From Desulfitibacter alkalitolerans DSM 16504 (GTDB lineage Bacteria; Bacillota; DSM-16504; Desulfitibacterales; Desulfitibacteraceae): 64,000 nucleotides of DNA. The position numbers and the translations under genes were made by a program. Shown here piece after piece: positions 1-8,814 of this stretch. Below the pieces are notes generated by a model that saw nothing but the letters and a program-made list of their open reading frames with translations, did no database searches and was not told where the DNA came from. Positions within the stretch are counted from its first letter, which is position 1. The number at the start of each line of letters is the position of its first letter. The stretch spans positions 238,467-302,466 of the forward strand of contig NZ_KK211100.1 in NCBI RefSeq assembly GCF_000620305.1, written 5' to 3'.

Positions 1-1065
1 CAGCAAGTCCTTCCCAAGAAATCTGGTTTCTTTCCACTTCATTTTTATTGCATCATCCATGGCTTCAATTCCATCTCCACCTATTAAAGGTACTCCCTTT
101 CTGCCTCCAATTATTTTGGGAGCTATAAACATATAGTATTTATCTACAAAATCTTCTTGAAAAAATGACCAGATTATATCAGCTCCACCTTCCACCAAAA
201 CACTGCTTATCTGCCTTTGTGCTAATGTGGTCATTACAAAATCTATGCTTACCCTAGTTTGCCCCTTTTGCTCAATAACTTCAACGCCTTTTTCTGCAAG
301 CTCCATAATTTTTTCCTGGTTATTTGCAGCTGTAAAAACAATCAAAGGAGCTGTAGGAGATGAATCAATTATTTTTGCATCTGATGGTATCCTTAGTTTT
401 GAATCTAATAGAATTCTAATTGGATCCCTTATATATGGACTGTTTATCCGACAGTTCAGGGATGGATTGTCTGCCAGAACAGTATTTATTCCCACCAGAA
501 TAGAATCATATTCATGCCTTAGTTGATGGACATATTCTCTGGCTAGAGGACCAGTAATCCACTTTGAATTTCCTGTCCTTGTGGCTATCTTTCCATCAAG
601 GGTACATGCCACCTTCACAGCAGCAAAGGGCTTCCCAGTGGTAATATATTTAATGAAGATTTCGTTTAAGGCTTTAGCCTCTTCCTCCATTACCCCAGTT
701 ACAACCTCTATTCCCTTGTCTCTTAAAAGCTTTATTCCCCTGCCTGAAACTAAAGGATTAGGATCCTCCATTGCAACCACAACCCTGGAAACTCCCGCAC
801 GTATTATAGCCTCTGTACAGGGAGGAGTCCTGCCATGGTGTGAACAGGGTTCTAGACTTACATATAAAGTTGCGTTTTTTGCCAAATGCCCTGCTTCCTC
901 CAAGCAGAACACCTCAGCATGTGGGCCTCCAGCCTCTTTATGATAGCCCTCCCCAACTATTTGCTCGTTATTTACAAGAACAGCCCCTACCATGGGATTT
1001 GGGGAAACAAGTCCCTTGCCCTTGACAGCTAGGTTTAAGGCTCTTTCCATATAATATATATCCAT
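1..1065 (-). CDS. ribD: Riboflavin biosynthesis protein RibD, deaminase/reductase (3' end outside the window)
   Basis: Bifunctional enzyme of riboflavin synthesis: the N-terminal domain deaminates 2,5-diamino-6-ribosylamino-pyrimidinone 5'-phosphate and the C-terminal domain reduces the product with NADPH. The minus-strand reading begins MDIYYMERALNLAVKGKG and contains the deaminase zinc motif HAEV near residue 50 and PCSHHGRTPPC near residues 73-83. A reductase-like half follows, with TLDGKIATRTG and an LVEGGA stretch. The frame stays open to the window edge at about 355 residues, against a usual 360-370, so only the last few codons are missing. The ATG is preceded by AGGGGTGA. It lies directly downstream of an FMN riboswitch, so it is the first gene of a flavin-repressed operon. 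Confidence 0.95.
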   Translation of the reverse strand, partial: MDIYYMERALNLAVKGKGLVSPNPMVGAVLVNNEQIVGEGYHKEAGGPHAEVFCLEEAGHLAKNATLYVSLEPCSHHGRTPPCTEAIIRAGVSRVVVAMEDPNPLVSGRGIKLLRDKGIEVVTGVMEEEAKALNEIFIKYITTGKPFAAVKVACTLDGKIATRTGNSKWITGPLAREYVHQLRHEYDSILVGINTVLADNPSLNCRINSPYIRDPIRILLDSKLRIPSDAKIIDSSPTAPLIVFTAANNQEKIMELAEKGVEVIEQKGQTRVSIDFVMTTLAQRQISSVLVEGGADIIWSFFQEDFVDKYYMFIAPKIIGGRKGVPLIGGDGIEAMDDAIKMKWKETRFLGKDLL

Positions 1066-1087
1066 TGAATCACCCCTGCATGGAAAA

Positions 1088-1113
1088 TAAAAAAACCTAC
1101 CATAAGGATAGGC
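1088..1113 (-). terminator. Terminator hairpin of the FMN riboswitch expression platform
   Basis: On the minus strand CCTATC pairs with GGTAGG around a CTTAT loop and is followed by seven T residues. It lies between the FMN aptamer and ribD, where a riboswitch terminator would be expected to stop transcription when FMN is bound. Confidence 0.75.
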
Positions 1114-1140
1114 TTATATATCACAAATACATATAAAGCC

Positions 1141-1257
1141 CCCCTCTCCCATCCAGACTATTACTGTCGGTACCGGAATCTCACCGGTTCAACCAATCAC
1201 ATTGGCTCACGGACTTTACCGCCGGTAGGGAATCTCACCCTGCCCCGAAGGAGTACT
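1141..1257 (-). ncRNA. FMN riboswitch (RFN element)
   Basis: The minus strand carries the conserved RFN blocks in order: CTTCGGGGCAGGGTGA, GATTCCCTACCGGCGGTA, AGTCCGTGAGCC, ACCGGTGAGATTCCGGTACC, GACAGT and GTCTGGATGGGAGA. The aptamer lies about 75 bases upstream of ribD, with a terminator hairpin in between. This is the standard arrangement for feedback control of riboflavin genes by FMN. Confidence 0.97.
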
Positions 1258-1276
1258 CAAATATTGCTCTCGTACA

Positions 1277-1305
1277 AGTATAGCATAAAGAATTATTTGG
1301 CACAA
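1277..1305 (-). promoter_or_regulatory. Sigma-A promoter of the riboflavin operon
   Basis: TTGTGC and TATACT are separated by 17 bases, with a TG just upstream of the -10 (extended -10). The predicted start lies about 10-15 bases upstream of the FMN aptamer. The -35 overlaps the last codons of rpe. Confidence 0.6.
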
Positions 1306-1955
1306 TTGTATTTTAATTTTTGTATGGCTTCCTCAATATTATTAGAGTTGAAGATATATGATCCTGCCACCAATATATCAGCACCTGCATTTAGCACAGC
1401 TTGTGCATTCTTATCAGAAATACCACCATCAACCTGAATATTATATGAGTACCCGCCCATCTTCTTCCAGGCAAAAAGGGTTCTGATTTTCTCAAGAGAA
1501 CTATTAATAAACTTTTGTCCACCAAAGCCAGGATTGACTGACATAACTAATATGAGATCAACCTCCTCAAGAACATATTGAACTGTCTCTAGAGGAGTAG
1601 CCGGATTAAGTGCTACTCCAGCTTTAATGCCATAATCCTTGATGCTCTGGATTAGCCGATGTAGATGTTTAGTTGTTTCCACATGTACTGTTATTAGATC
1701 TGAGCCAGCATCCACAAACTCTTTAATATATTTTTCGGGTTGTTCTATCATTAAGTGGCTGTCGAAAAATAAGGATGAATGCTTTCTTATGCTGCCTATC
1801 AATGGTGGACCAAAAGTAATATTTGGCACAAAATGACCATCCATCACATCCAGATGAAGCCAATGAGCACCCGCTTTTTCAACTAATGCCACCTGTTCCC
1901 TCAACATAGAGAAATCTGCTGACAAAATGGAAGGAGCAACTTTTACATTTTCCAT
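1293..1955 (-). CDS. rpe: Ribulose-phosphate 3-epimerase
   Basis: Interconverts ribulose 5-phosphate and xylulose 5-phosphate in the pentose phosphate pathway (cytosolic TIM barrel). Family signatures are present: APSILSADF at the N-terminus, LHLDVMDGHFVPNITFGP near residues 33-50, DSHLMI, the VMSVNPGFGGQKF loop and QVDGGI with the catalytic Asp near residue 175. Length is about 220 residues, normal for the family. The ATG at 1955 shares one base with the rsgA stop (TGATG) and is preceded by AGGAGAGG. A TTG three bases upstream is possible but less likely. Last gene of the priA-to-rpe group. Confidence 0.96.
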   Translation of the reverse strand: MENVKVAPSILSADFSMLREQVALVEKAGAHWLHLDVMDGHFVPNITFGPPLIGSIRKHSSLFFDSHLMIEQPEKYIKEFVDAGSDLITVHVETTKHLHRLIQSIKDYGIKAGVALNPATPLETVQYVLEEVDLILVMSVNPGFGGQKFINSSLEKIRTLFAWKKMGGYSYNIQVDGGISDKNAQAVLNAGADILVAGSYIFNSNNIEEAIQKLKYNCAK

Positions 1956-2827
1956 CAAAATTTCCTCTCCTGTGCAATTATTTCTTCTAAAAACTCTAGA
2001 TAATTATCATATCGCCATTTTGGCATTAGACCTGACTCTACGTTTTCTCTTACCCTGCAGCCCGGTTCCTGCTTATGGAGACAAGATGAAAATTTGCAGT
2101 TCTGCTGAACCCTTTCTATTTCAGGAAATAAAAACCTTAGTTCTTCTCTTTTTAGCTCCATTGGAAGATGCAGTCTGCTAAATCCAGGTGTGTCTGCAAC
2201 CAGGCCTCCACCACTTAAAGGAAGTAGTTGAACATATCTGGTAGTATGTTTGCCAATTTCCACCTTTGAGCTAACTGCACCTATTTTCAATGAAAGTTCT
2301 GGTTCAAGAGCATTTATTAAGCTTGATTTTCCAACCCCTGACAGACCTGCAAGGACTGTAATCTCATTATTTAGAAAGCATTGAAGCTCATCTATTCCCT
2401 TCTTCTCCTTCACACTTGTAAATACTATTGTATAGCCAATTTTCTTATATTCATTCGCCAGGGAAACACTATTATCATCTGCTATATCTGTTTTATTAAA
2501 GGCAATAAGTGACTTTAAGTTGGAATAGGATCCCAGCACCAAAAGCCTATCTAAAAGTGTCCAATTTGGATAGGGGGCCTTTAAAGACATTACAATTAAT
2601 AATTGGGTCACATTAGCAACAGCCGGCCTATAGAGCTCTGTTACTCTGGGTTTAATATTTTCTATAACACCCTGGTTTTCATTTACCCTGGTAAACTCAA
2701 CCTTATCACCAGCTATTACATCTGCTTTTTTTAGTCTGTGTTTTCCCCGGAGTCTGCATTCCCATATTTTGTTGTCAGATTGTACATAATAAAAACTGCT
2801 ATACCTGCTTAAAACAATACCTTCCAG
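1955..2827 (-). CDS. rsgA: Ribosome small subunit-dependent GTPase RsgA, probable CTG start
   Basis: Circularly permuted GTPase that acts late in 30S subunit maturation. The order is an N-terminal OB fold, then NKTD (G4), GLSGVGKSSLINAL (G1, Walker A) and DTPGF (G3), then a C-terminal zinc site (C, CLH, C). The first ATG, GTG or TTG in frame is the GTG at 2611, which would remove the OB fold and leave 218 residues. The frame continues upstream for 72 codons to a stop directly before ACT-CTG. CTG at 2827 is the only plausible initiator: it sits seven bases after GGAGGAG and gives 290 residues starting (M)EGIVLSRYSSFYYV, like the N-termini of Firmicutes relatives. The ribosome-binding site abuts the pknB stop codon. 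Confidence 0.9.
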   Translation of the reverse strand: MEGIVLSRYSSFYYVQSDNKIWECRLRGKHRLKKADVIAGDKVEFTRVNENQGVIENIKPRVTELYRPAVANVTQLLIVMSLKAPYPNWTLLDRLLVLGSYSNLKSLIAFNKTDIADDNSVSLANEYKKIGYTIVFTSVKEKKGIDELQCFLNNEITVLAGLSGVGKSSLINALEPELSLKIGAVSSKVEIGKHTTRYVQLLPLSGGGLVADTPGFSRLHLPMELKREELRFLFPEIERVQQNCKFSSCLHKQEPGCRVRENVESGLMPKWRYDNYLEFLEEIIAQERKF

Positions 2828-2840
2828 AGTTTATCTCCTC

Positions 2841-4655
2841 CTATGACGGAACTGGTCTTTCGTGGATTAGAACATCATCCTGATATATTTTAACTACCCC
2901 ATGCCCATAAAATTGTACCACTGTTTTTATATAATCACCTGGCTGGTGTCTTCTTAAATACTCTTCACGAATTCCCTTTAAATCTTCAACAACTATCCTA
3001 ATAACATGCTCCTGACCATCATTTGATACAGTCATGGTTACTGTTGCTGTTTGTGCTCTAGGACCTGGCCCCCTGCTGACTACCAGGTTGACAGTACTGC
3101 CTTGCAGGATAGTATTACCAGGAGTAATGTCCTGACTAACCACCTGTCCTGTAAAGTACTGGTCACTATCCTGATATGATATTATGCCAAGATTTAGCCT
3201 TTTTTCTCTTAAGGTATTTTCAGCCTCTGCCAGGGCTAGTCCCCTAAGATCAGGCATTGGTATATTTTCCAGCCTGGGGCCCTTGCTCACTACCAGAGAA
3301 ACCCCGGCTCCCATATCCTGCATAACTCCACCTAGAGGGCTCTGACCAATCACTCTTCCTACAGGATGTTCTTCACTAAATACCTCTTCAATTTGCTCAT
3401 CAACGGTTAAATTAGCATTTTCAATCCTTATTCTGGCAGTACGAATATTATCACCTATCACATCAGGAACCTCTACTTGTCTAGGTCCCATACTAATTTC
3501 CAGTCTTACCAATCTACCCTTTCTTACAATACTATCTGGTTTTGGATTCTGATCTATTACATGGTTCTTGGGTATTGAGGAATGAAATCTTTCACCACCT
3601 AATTCTACCTTTAGTCCTTCTTTTTCAAGAATTCTGCCAGCTTCCTCTAAACTCATTTCAATTACGTCCGGCACCCTTATTTCATCTACTTTTATTAGCT
3701 CCTGCACTGCAAAAAATCCACCCACTAACAGCCCTATAACTAGCAGACCTATTAGGATCCATCCAACTGGTTTCAATCGCTTTTTGTTTTTTGTAATATT
3801 AGATGGATGCTTCCTTCTTTCCATATCAGTAAATACATGATTGTCACTCAATTTTTCTAAATAAGACTTCATTTCCCCAGCACTTGAGAACCTTCTATCT
3901 TTATCTCTTTCCATTGCTCTCAAAATTATAAATTCCAAATTCGGATTAATACTAGGGTCTATTTCAGTTGGTTTTTTTGGAGAATCCTGTATATGCTTTA
4001 AGGCAATTGTTATAGCGCTTTCACCCTCATAGGGTATATGTCCTGTTACCATTTCATATAGCACAACACCTGCTGAATATAAATCTGATTTATAATCTGT
4101 TATATCTCCCTTTGCTTGTTCAGGTGAAAGATAATGGACTGACCCCATAAACTCACCAGTATAGGTAACGGTAGCTTCAGTCACCGCCCTTGCTATTCCA
4201 AAATCTGTTACCTTAACTTTTCCTGTATTGGTAATTAAAATATTGTGAGGCTTAATGTCCCTGTGGACAATTTGATTGCTATGAGCATGGTCTAATGCGT
4301 CACAAATCTGAATTCCAATGTTAACTATTTTATCCTGACTTAAGGGAGCATGCTTAGAAATATATTCCTTGAGGTTTATCCCTTCTACATATTCCATCAC
4401 TAAATATTGGATCTCTTTTTCAATACCCACATCATAAATGCTAACAATATTTGGATGGGAAAGACGGGCCACTGCCTGGGCTTCCCTTCTAAATTTTTTT
4501 ACAAACTCTTCATCACTAGCATATTGCTCACGCAATATTTTAATTGTAACCTGCCTGTCCAAAAGAGTATCTAAACCCTTGTAGACCTCGGCCATACCTC
4601 CGCCACCAAGTTTAGTTAATAGTTTATAGCGATTTCCTAACACCCTATCAACCAT
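2841..4655 (-). CDS. prkC: Membrane Ser/Thr protein kinase with PASTA domains (PrkC/PknB type)
   Basis: Transmembrane eukaryotic-type kinase that senses muropeptides or lipid II and phosphorylates cell-wall, division and translation proteins. The kinase domain is residues 1-270: glycine loop LGGGGMAEVYKG, Lys in VTIKIL near residue 39, catalytic loop HRDIKPHN near 135, DFGIA, and an activation loop rich in Thr. A basic linker precedes one membrane segment at about 297-318, followed by three extracellular PASTA repeats at about 325-530 and a short C-terminal domain. At 604 residues it has the usual length. It follows its partner phosphatase prpC and precedes rsgA, as in Bacillus subtilis. The ATG is preceded by GAGGTGA. 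Confidence 0.96.
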   Translation of the reverse strand: MVDRVLGNRYKLLTKLGGGGMAEVYKGLDTLLDRQVTIKILREQYASDEEFVKKFRREAQAVARLSHPNIVSIYDVGIEKEIQYLVMEYVEGINLKEYISKHAPLSQDKIVNIGIQICDALDHAHSNQIVHRDIKPHNILITNTGKVKVTDFGIARAVTEATVTYTGEFMGSVHYLSPEQAKGDITDYKSDLYSAGVVLYEMVTGHIPYEGESAITIALKHIQDSPKKPTEIDPSINPNLEFIILRAMERDKDRRFSSAGEMKSYLEKLSDNHVFTDMERRKHPSNITKNKKRLKPVGWILIGLLVIGLLVGGFFAVQELIKVDEIRVPDVIEMSLEEAGRILEKEGLKVELGGERFHSSIPKNHVIDQNPKPDSIVRKGRLVRLEISMGPRQVEVPDVIGDNIRTARIRIENANLTVDEQIEEVFSEEHPVGRVIGQSPLGGVMQDMGAGVSLVVSKGPRLENIPMPDLRGLALAEAENTLREKRLNLGIISYQDSDQYFTGQVVSQDITPGNTILQGSTVNLVVSRGPGPRAQTATVTMTVSNDGQEHVIRIVVEDLKGIREEYLRRHQPGDYIKTVVQFYGHGVVKIYQDDVLIHERPVPS

Positions 4656-4683
4656 ATTAGGTCACCTCAATCTGTGTATAAAA

Positions 4684-4710
4684 TAAGACAAAAGAAGTCC
4701 CTGTGCCTTA
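4684..4710. repeat. 27-bp imperfect palindrome, copy 1
   Basis: TAAGACA, a 13-base spacer with AAAGAAGTCCC, then TGCCTTA, lying between prpC and prkC. A second copy with the same length and closely similar core (TAAGACA...TGTCTTG) occurs at 26204-26230. This suggests a dispersed intergenic repeat. Confidence 0.5.
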
Positions 4711-4713
4711 CTT

Positions 4714-5427
4714 TTATTTCTTGACTAGAACTACAGTAACGTTATCGCTGCCCCCGCTTTTTAAAGCAGAATCAACCAATATGTCTACTGCATCTTTTAC
4801 TGGGTTTTCCAGGACTATGTGACTAATTTCATCATTACTTACCATATTAAAGAGGCCATCAGTACATAAAAGGATTATATCGCCCATATGAACCTCATGT
4901 GTAACCACATCTATATCTACTTGAGGAGCACATCCAATAGCTCTCATTAAAAGATTTCTTTGGGGATGATTAAGGGCATCTTCTTCTGTGATGCCACCAT
5001 TACGCAGAAGCTCGCCAACATAGGAGTGATCATCAGTTAGCTGGGAAATACCGTTTACATTTATTAAATAGGCCCTACTATCACCAACATGTCCAATATA
5101 AGCAACTCCGTCATCATCCATATGCATAAAGGTCATGGTGGTACCCATACCTAGTGTCTCAGGATAGAGACTGGTATGTTCAAAGACAGCTTTGTTGGCC
5201 GCTGACATTGATTGAACTACAAGCTGAGCCTTATCAGGATACTTATTATAATTATTTTCAAAAAACCTCTCCGCTGATTTAATAGCAATGGTACTTGCAA
5301 GCTGTCCGGCATTATGTCCTCCCATTCCATCAGCTACAATAAATAATTTTTTGTAATGGTTGATTAATAAGGAGTCTTGATTTTCCTGTCTTAGTCCTTT
5401 TTTTGATAATCCCGCTGCTTCAATCAT
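4714..5427 (-). CDS. prpC: PP2C-type protein phosphatase (Stp/PrpC)
   Basis: Metal-dependent Ser/Thr phosphatase that reverses phosphorylation by the adjacent kinase. Visible motifs are RQENQDS near residue 14, FIVADGMGGHNAG near residues 30-42 (metal-binding Asp and Gly), GHVGDSRAYL near 114, LLCTDGLFN near 190, and SGGSDNVTVVLV at the C-terminus with another metal Asp. Length is 237 residues, typical of bacterial PP2C. It lies upstream of prkC with a 58-base gap holding a small palindrome. The ATG start follows GGTGG. Confidence 0.96.
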   Translation of the reverse strand: MIEAAGLSKKGLRQENQDSLLINHYKKLFIVADGMGGHNAGQLASTIAIKSAERFFENNYNKYPDKAQLVVQSMSAANKAVFEHTSLYPETLGMGTTMTFMHMDDDGVAYIGHVGDSRAYLINVNGISQLTDDHSYVGELLRNGGITEEDALNHPQRNLLMRAIGCAPQVDIDVVTHEVHMGDIILLCTDGLFNMVSNDEISHIVLENPVKDAVDILVDSALKSGGSDNVTVVLVKK

Positions 5428-5513
5428 TTTTACACCACCAATGTTATACTTATGCTAATACATACTCCAGTACCAAGTATATATTTTCGACTAAAGGTGC
5501 CATTTTCCTCTTT

Positions 5514-6557
5514 TTAATCATTTCCATTAGTGCTAGCCTTTAATTGACCACATGCTGCATCAATATCTGCACCCTTTTCACTTCGTACAACTGTTTCTAT
5601 TCCCTTGGACTGAAGCATTTGAGCAAAATTAGCTATAACCCTCCCATTTGGCCTCTTCATTGCTGTTCCTGCTACCTGATTAGCAGGTATTATGTTAACA
5701 TTGCAAAGCAGGCCTTTTAACAGTACAGCTAATTCCTTTGCATGGGAGATACTGTCATTTAAATCCTTAACCAGTATATACTCAAAGGTGACTTTCCTGT
5801 TAGTCTTATTTATAAAGTACTTAACAGCTTGTAATAAGTCCTCCAGTGGGTACTTTTTATTAATGGGCACTAATACATTTCTTAACTCATTATTTGCGGC
5901 ATGTAAGGAAATTGCAAGGGTTAAGGGTATTTTCTCCTCTGAGAGCTTTTTAATCTCAGGTACTAAGCCGCAGGTAGAGATTGTTATTTTACGTGAACTG
6001 AAATTTAAACCCACCTCATCTGTTATGATTTTAATGGATTTTAAAACACTCTTATAATTTAGCAATGGTTCTCCCATGCCCATATATACAATGTTATCTA
6101 TTTTTCCATGTGCCTTGCTTACTGCTAGAATCTGGCCTACAATTTCTCCAGCTGATAAGTTTCGTTTTAGTCCCATTTTGCCGGTGGCACAAAATACACA
6201 TCCTATTGGGCAGCCCACCTGAGAGGATATGCAAAGGGTCTTTCTTTGTTTTACGGCTTTCCCCCCATGAAACATTAAAACTGTTTCAATTGTCTGTTCA
6301 TCAACCAGCTCAAGCAAAAATTTTGCAGTTCCATCAATTTTAGAAACCTGTTCTCTTATCACCTTTGGAAAGCTGCAGATATAATTATCCATTATCCATT
6401 GTTTAAGCCTAACAGGCAGGTTGGTCATTTCATTAATGTCATCAACATGCTTTGTATACAGCCATTGGTAAATTTGTTTGCCCCTGTATGCAGGAAAGCC
6501 TCCTTCTTTCAGAAGACTGTTTAATTCTTCCCTTGTATAGTTTAATATATATTCCAT
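5514..6557 (-). CDS. rlmN: 23S rRNA (adenine2503-C2)-methyltransferase RlmN
   Basis: Radical SAM enzyme that methylates A2503 of 23S rRNA and A37 of some tRNAs. The radical SAM cluster motif is CPIGCVFC near residues 115-122. The family methylation signatures YMGMGEPLLN near 160 and the C-terminal Cys in AACGQL near 336 are present. The N-terminal substrate-binding domain (FPAYRGKQIYQWLY) is intact. Length is 347 residues, as usual. It lies between rsmB and prpC, matching the Bacillus ylo order. Confidence 0.96.
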   Translation of the reverse strand: MEYILNYTREELNSLLKEGGFPAYRGKQIYQWLYTKHVDDINEMTNLPVRLKQWIMDNYICSFPKVIREQVSKIDGTAKFLLELVDEQTIETVLMFHGGKAVKQRKTLCISSQVGCPIGCVFCATGKMGLKRNLSAGEIVGQILAVSKAHGKIDNIVYMGMGEPLLNYKSVLKSIKIITDEVGLNFSSRKITISTCGLVPEIKKLSEEKIPLTLAISLHAANNELRNVLVPINKKYPLEDLLQAVKYFINKTNRKVTFEYILVKDLNDSISHAKELAVLLKGLLCNVNIIPANQVAGTAMKRPNGRVIANFAQMLQSKGIETVVRSEKGADIDAACGQLKASTNGND

Positions 6558-6625
6558 GTGCCCAACTCCCTCATAAAACTAGTATTCACCATAACAGTAA
6601 AAAAGTATTTAAGGGAGCCTTTAAA

Positions 6626-7981
6626 CTAAGACTCCCTTACTAATCGCGCAATAAAAAATCCATCCATATTATGCCTTTGTGGTAGAATCTGCATATAGCC
6701 TATTTCAGCAGTATTTAATAAATGAGGATCTTTAGTCAATTCATGGGGAATATGGGGTAAGAGACTATTAAAACTAAAAGCCCTATTATTTTTCAAAAAT
6801 TTTTCCACAACATCATAGTTTTCCTCATGAGTTATTGTACATGTACTGTAAACCAAGACACCCCCAGGCTTTAAACATTTTGCTGCACCCTCAATGATTT
6901 CCAACTGCAGCCTTGATAATTCCTTGATCTGCTGCTGGTTTTTTCTCCAACGCAGGTCGGCTCTTCTTCTTAAAACTCCTATTCCTGAACAGGGAACATC
7001 AAGCAAAAGGTAATCAATTTTTCCTGCAAACAGATTACCAATTTTTTGAGCCTCCTGCTTTTGAGTCTGAATAGAATTAATGCCTAATCTCCTAGCATTT
7101 TGTTCAATTAGCTTTAGCTTATGACTGTGAATATCAAAGGCCAGAATTGTACTGTTATCACCTGTTAATTGTGCAAGATGAGTAGTCTTTGACCCTGGAG
7201 CTGCACACCCATCAATAATGGTGGAGTGGGGTGCCGGATTTAAACACCTGGCAACCAGCATGGATGCCTCATCCTGCATGATAAACATGCCCTGGGCAAA
7301 GGCTTCAATTTTATCTAATTGTTCAAAATTTCCTATGTCCAAGCCTTCAGGGGCATAAAGGGTCTTTCTTACATTAATATCTCTGCTTATTAAAAGATCT
7401 ATTAGCTGTTCCACTTGAATTTTGAGGGTATTGACCCTTATTATATTGGGAGCCTTGGAGTTGTTATGCCTGCACAATGCAATAGTTTCTTCAACACCAT
7501 ACTCCTCTACCCATCTTTTTATCAACCATTTGGGGTGGGAATAGACAACGGATATATGCAATACTGGATCATCCTGAAGATCTGGGTAGGGTATGTCATT
7601 CAGGTTTCTGGCAATACTTCGAAGAACGCCGTTTACAAACTTGACACTCCCCGGGTTTCCATGCTTTTTTGCCAGGTTAACAGATTCGTTACATGCTGCA
7701 GACACAGGAACCCTGTCTAAATACATTAACTGGTATATTCCTGTTAGAATAATATAATTAATCCATGGATCTATTTTCTTTTTGCTTACGAACCTGTCCC
7801 TTATCCACTCAAGGGTGTTCTTGTTTTTTACAGTTCCATAGACAATTTCAGTAATAAAACGACGCTCAAGGGGACTAAAATTAGTCTCCTTGAGCAGATT
7901 GTTTATGGCTATATTTGTATAAGCACCCTTTTCTAAAATTTCAAATACTGCTTTTAAAGCTGCATCTCTTACTTTGTCCAT
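6626..7981 (-). CDS. rsmB: 16S rRNA (cytosine967-C5)-methyltransferase RsmB
   Basis: Methylates C967 of 16S rRNA using SAM. The N-terminal NusB-like RNA-binding domain covers about residues 1-140. The methyltransferase domain has the SAM-binding DGCAAPGSKTTHL near 259, the LLLDVPCSGIGVLRRRAD motif with the PCSG cysteine near 330, and VYSTCTI with the catalytic Cys near 382. Length is 451 residues. Start ATG at 7981 after AGGAG. It is cotranscribed with rlmN downstream (68-base gap). Confidence 0.95.
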   Translation of the reverse strand: MDKVRDAALKAVFEILEKGAYTNIAINNLLKETNFSPLERRFITEIVYGTVKNKNTLEWIRDRFVSKKKIDPWINYIILTGIYQLMYLDRVPVSAACNESVNLAKKHGNPGSVKFVNGVLRSIARNLNDIPYPDLQDDPVLHISVVYSHPKWLIKRWVEEYGVEETIALCRHNNSKAPNIIRVNTLKIQVEQLIDLLISRDINVRKTLYAPEGLDIGNFEQLDKIEAFAQGMFIMQDEASMLVARCLNPAPHSTIIDGCAAPGSKTTHLAQLTGDNSTILAFDIHSHKLKLIEQNARRLGINSIQTQKQEAQKIGNLFAGKIDYLLLDVPCSGIGVLRRRADLRWRKNQQQIKELSRLQLEIIEGAAKCLKPGGVLVYSTCTITHEENYDVVEKFLKNNRAFSFNSLLPHIPHELTKDPHLLNTAEIGYMQILPQRHNMDGFFIARLVRES

Positions 7982-8001
7982 AGAGCATACTCCTATATAT
8001 T

Positions 8002-8685
8002 TTAGTCTTCACCTAGAATTCTTGATAATATCAATAATCTAACAAGGTTTAATATGGCAGCTATTGCAGCAGCTACATAGGTTAAAGCTGCTGCTTTTAA
8101 TACCTTTTGTACTCCTGTTACTTCCTGGGGAGCAATAAAGCCATGGGCCTGCAGCTGGCCAATTGCCCTGCTGCTGGCATTAAATTCAACAGGCAGGGTT
8201 ACTATTTGAAACAATACTACTGCAGTAAAAAGGTAAATTCCTATATTCAAAAAAGAAGAGCTTCCCAATATTAATCCTAGTATTATTATTGGGAATGAAA
8301 GGGTCGAACCTATCTGAGCTACAGGAACAAAGGTTGATCTAAGCTCTAGGGGAAAATATCCATTGTTATGCTGAATTGCATGACCTACCTCATGGGCAGC
8401 CACCCCCAGGGAAGCCAGAGAAGTTCCTGAATATACCTCTGGTGATAAACGAACAGTTTTGGACTTTGGGTCATAATGGTCAGACAGTTTACCAGGGGTC
8501 ATCTCAACTTTAACATCATACATGCCATTATTTGCAAGAATCCTTTGTGCTACCATTGCTCCATTTGCTCCCCTTGCAGAACCCACCTTAAGATACTTAT
8601 TAAAGGTTGTTGTCACCTTGGCTTGCGCATAAATAGACAGTACTATTGCGGGTATTAAAAGTAATAGAGTAAGATCCATTAACAT
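8002..8685 (-). CDS. Neutral zinc metallopeptidase, YugP family (membrane)
   Basis: Predicted membrane-bound zinc metallopeptidase of the YugP/DUF2232-like family; substrate unknown. The zinc site HEVGHAIQH lies near residue 117, with a membrane segment at the N-terminus (about 3-23) and two or three hydrophobic segments in the C-terminal half, the last ending in LLILSRILGED. ATG at 8685 is preceded by GAGGTG at six bases; an in-frame ATG 21 bases upstream has no ribosome-binding site. It sits between DUF116 and rsmB. A TATAAT at 8748-8753 upstream may give it its own promoter, but I see no good -35. Confidence 0.85.
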   Translation of the reverse strand: MLMDLTLLLLIPAIVLSIYAQAKVTTTFNKYLKVGSARGANGAMVAQRILANNGMYDVKVEMTPGKLSDHYDPKSKTVRLSPEVYSGTSLASLGVAAHEVGHAIQHNNGYFPLELRSTFVPVAQIGSTLSFPIIILGLILGSSSFLNIGIYLFTAVVLFQIVTLPVEFNASSRAIGQLQAHGFIAPQEVTGVQKVLKAAALTYVAAAIAAILNLVRLLILSRILGED

Positions 8686-8814
8686 TAAAATCACCTCTTT
8701 TGTCATATTTTAATGTGAATACAAATACATATGTTATCCTTATTTATATTATACCACTTTTGTCAATATTAACATTAGTCTTCCTTAAATCTCCATATTA
8801 TGGACATAATTTGT

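Noticed and set aside
581-943. A 120-residue plus-strand frame opposite ribD
   Set aside because: The minus strand carries a clear RibD protein with zinc motifs; the plus frame is antisense.
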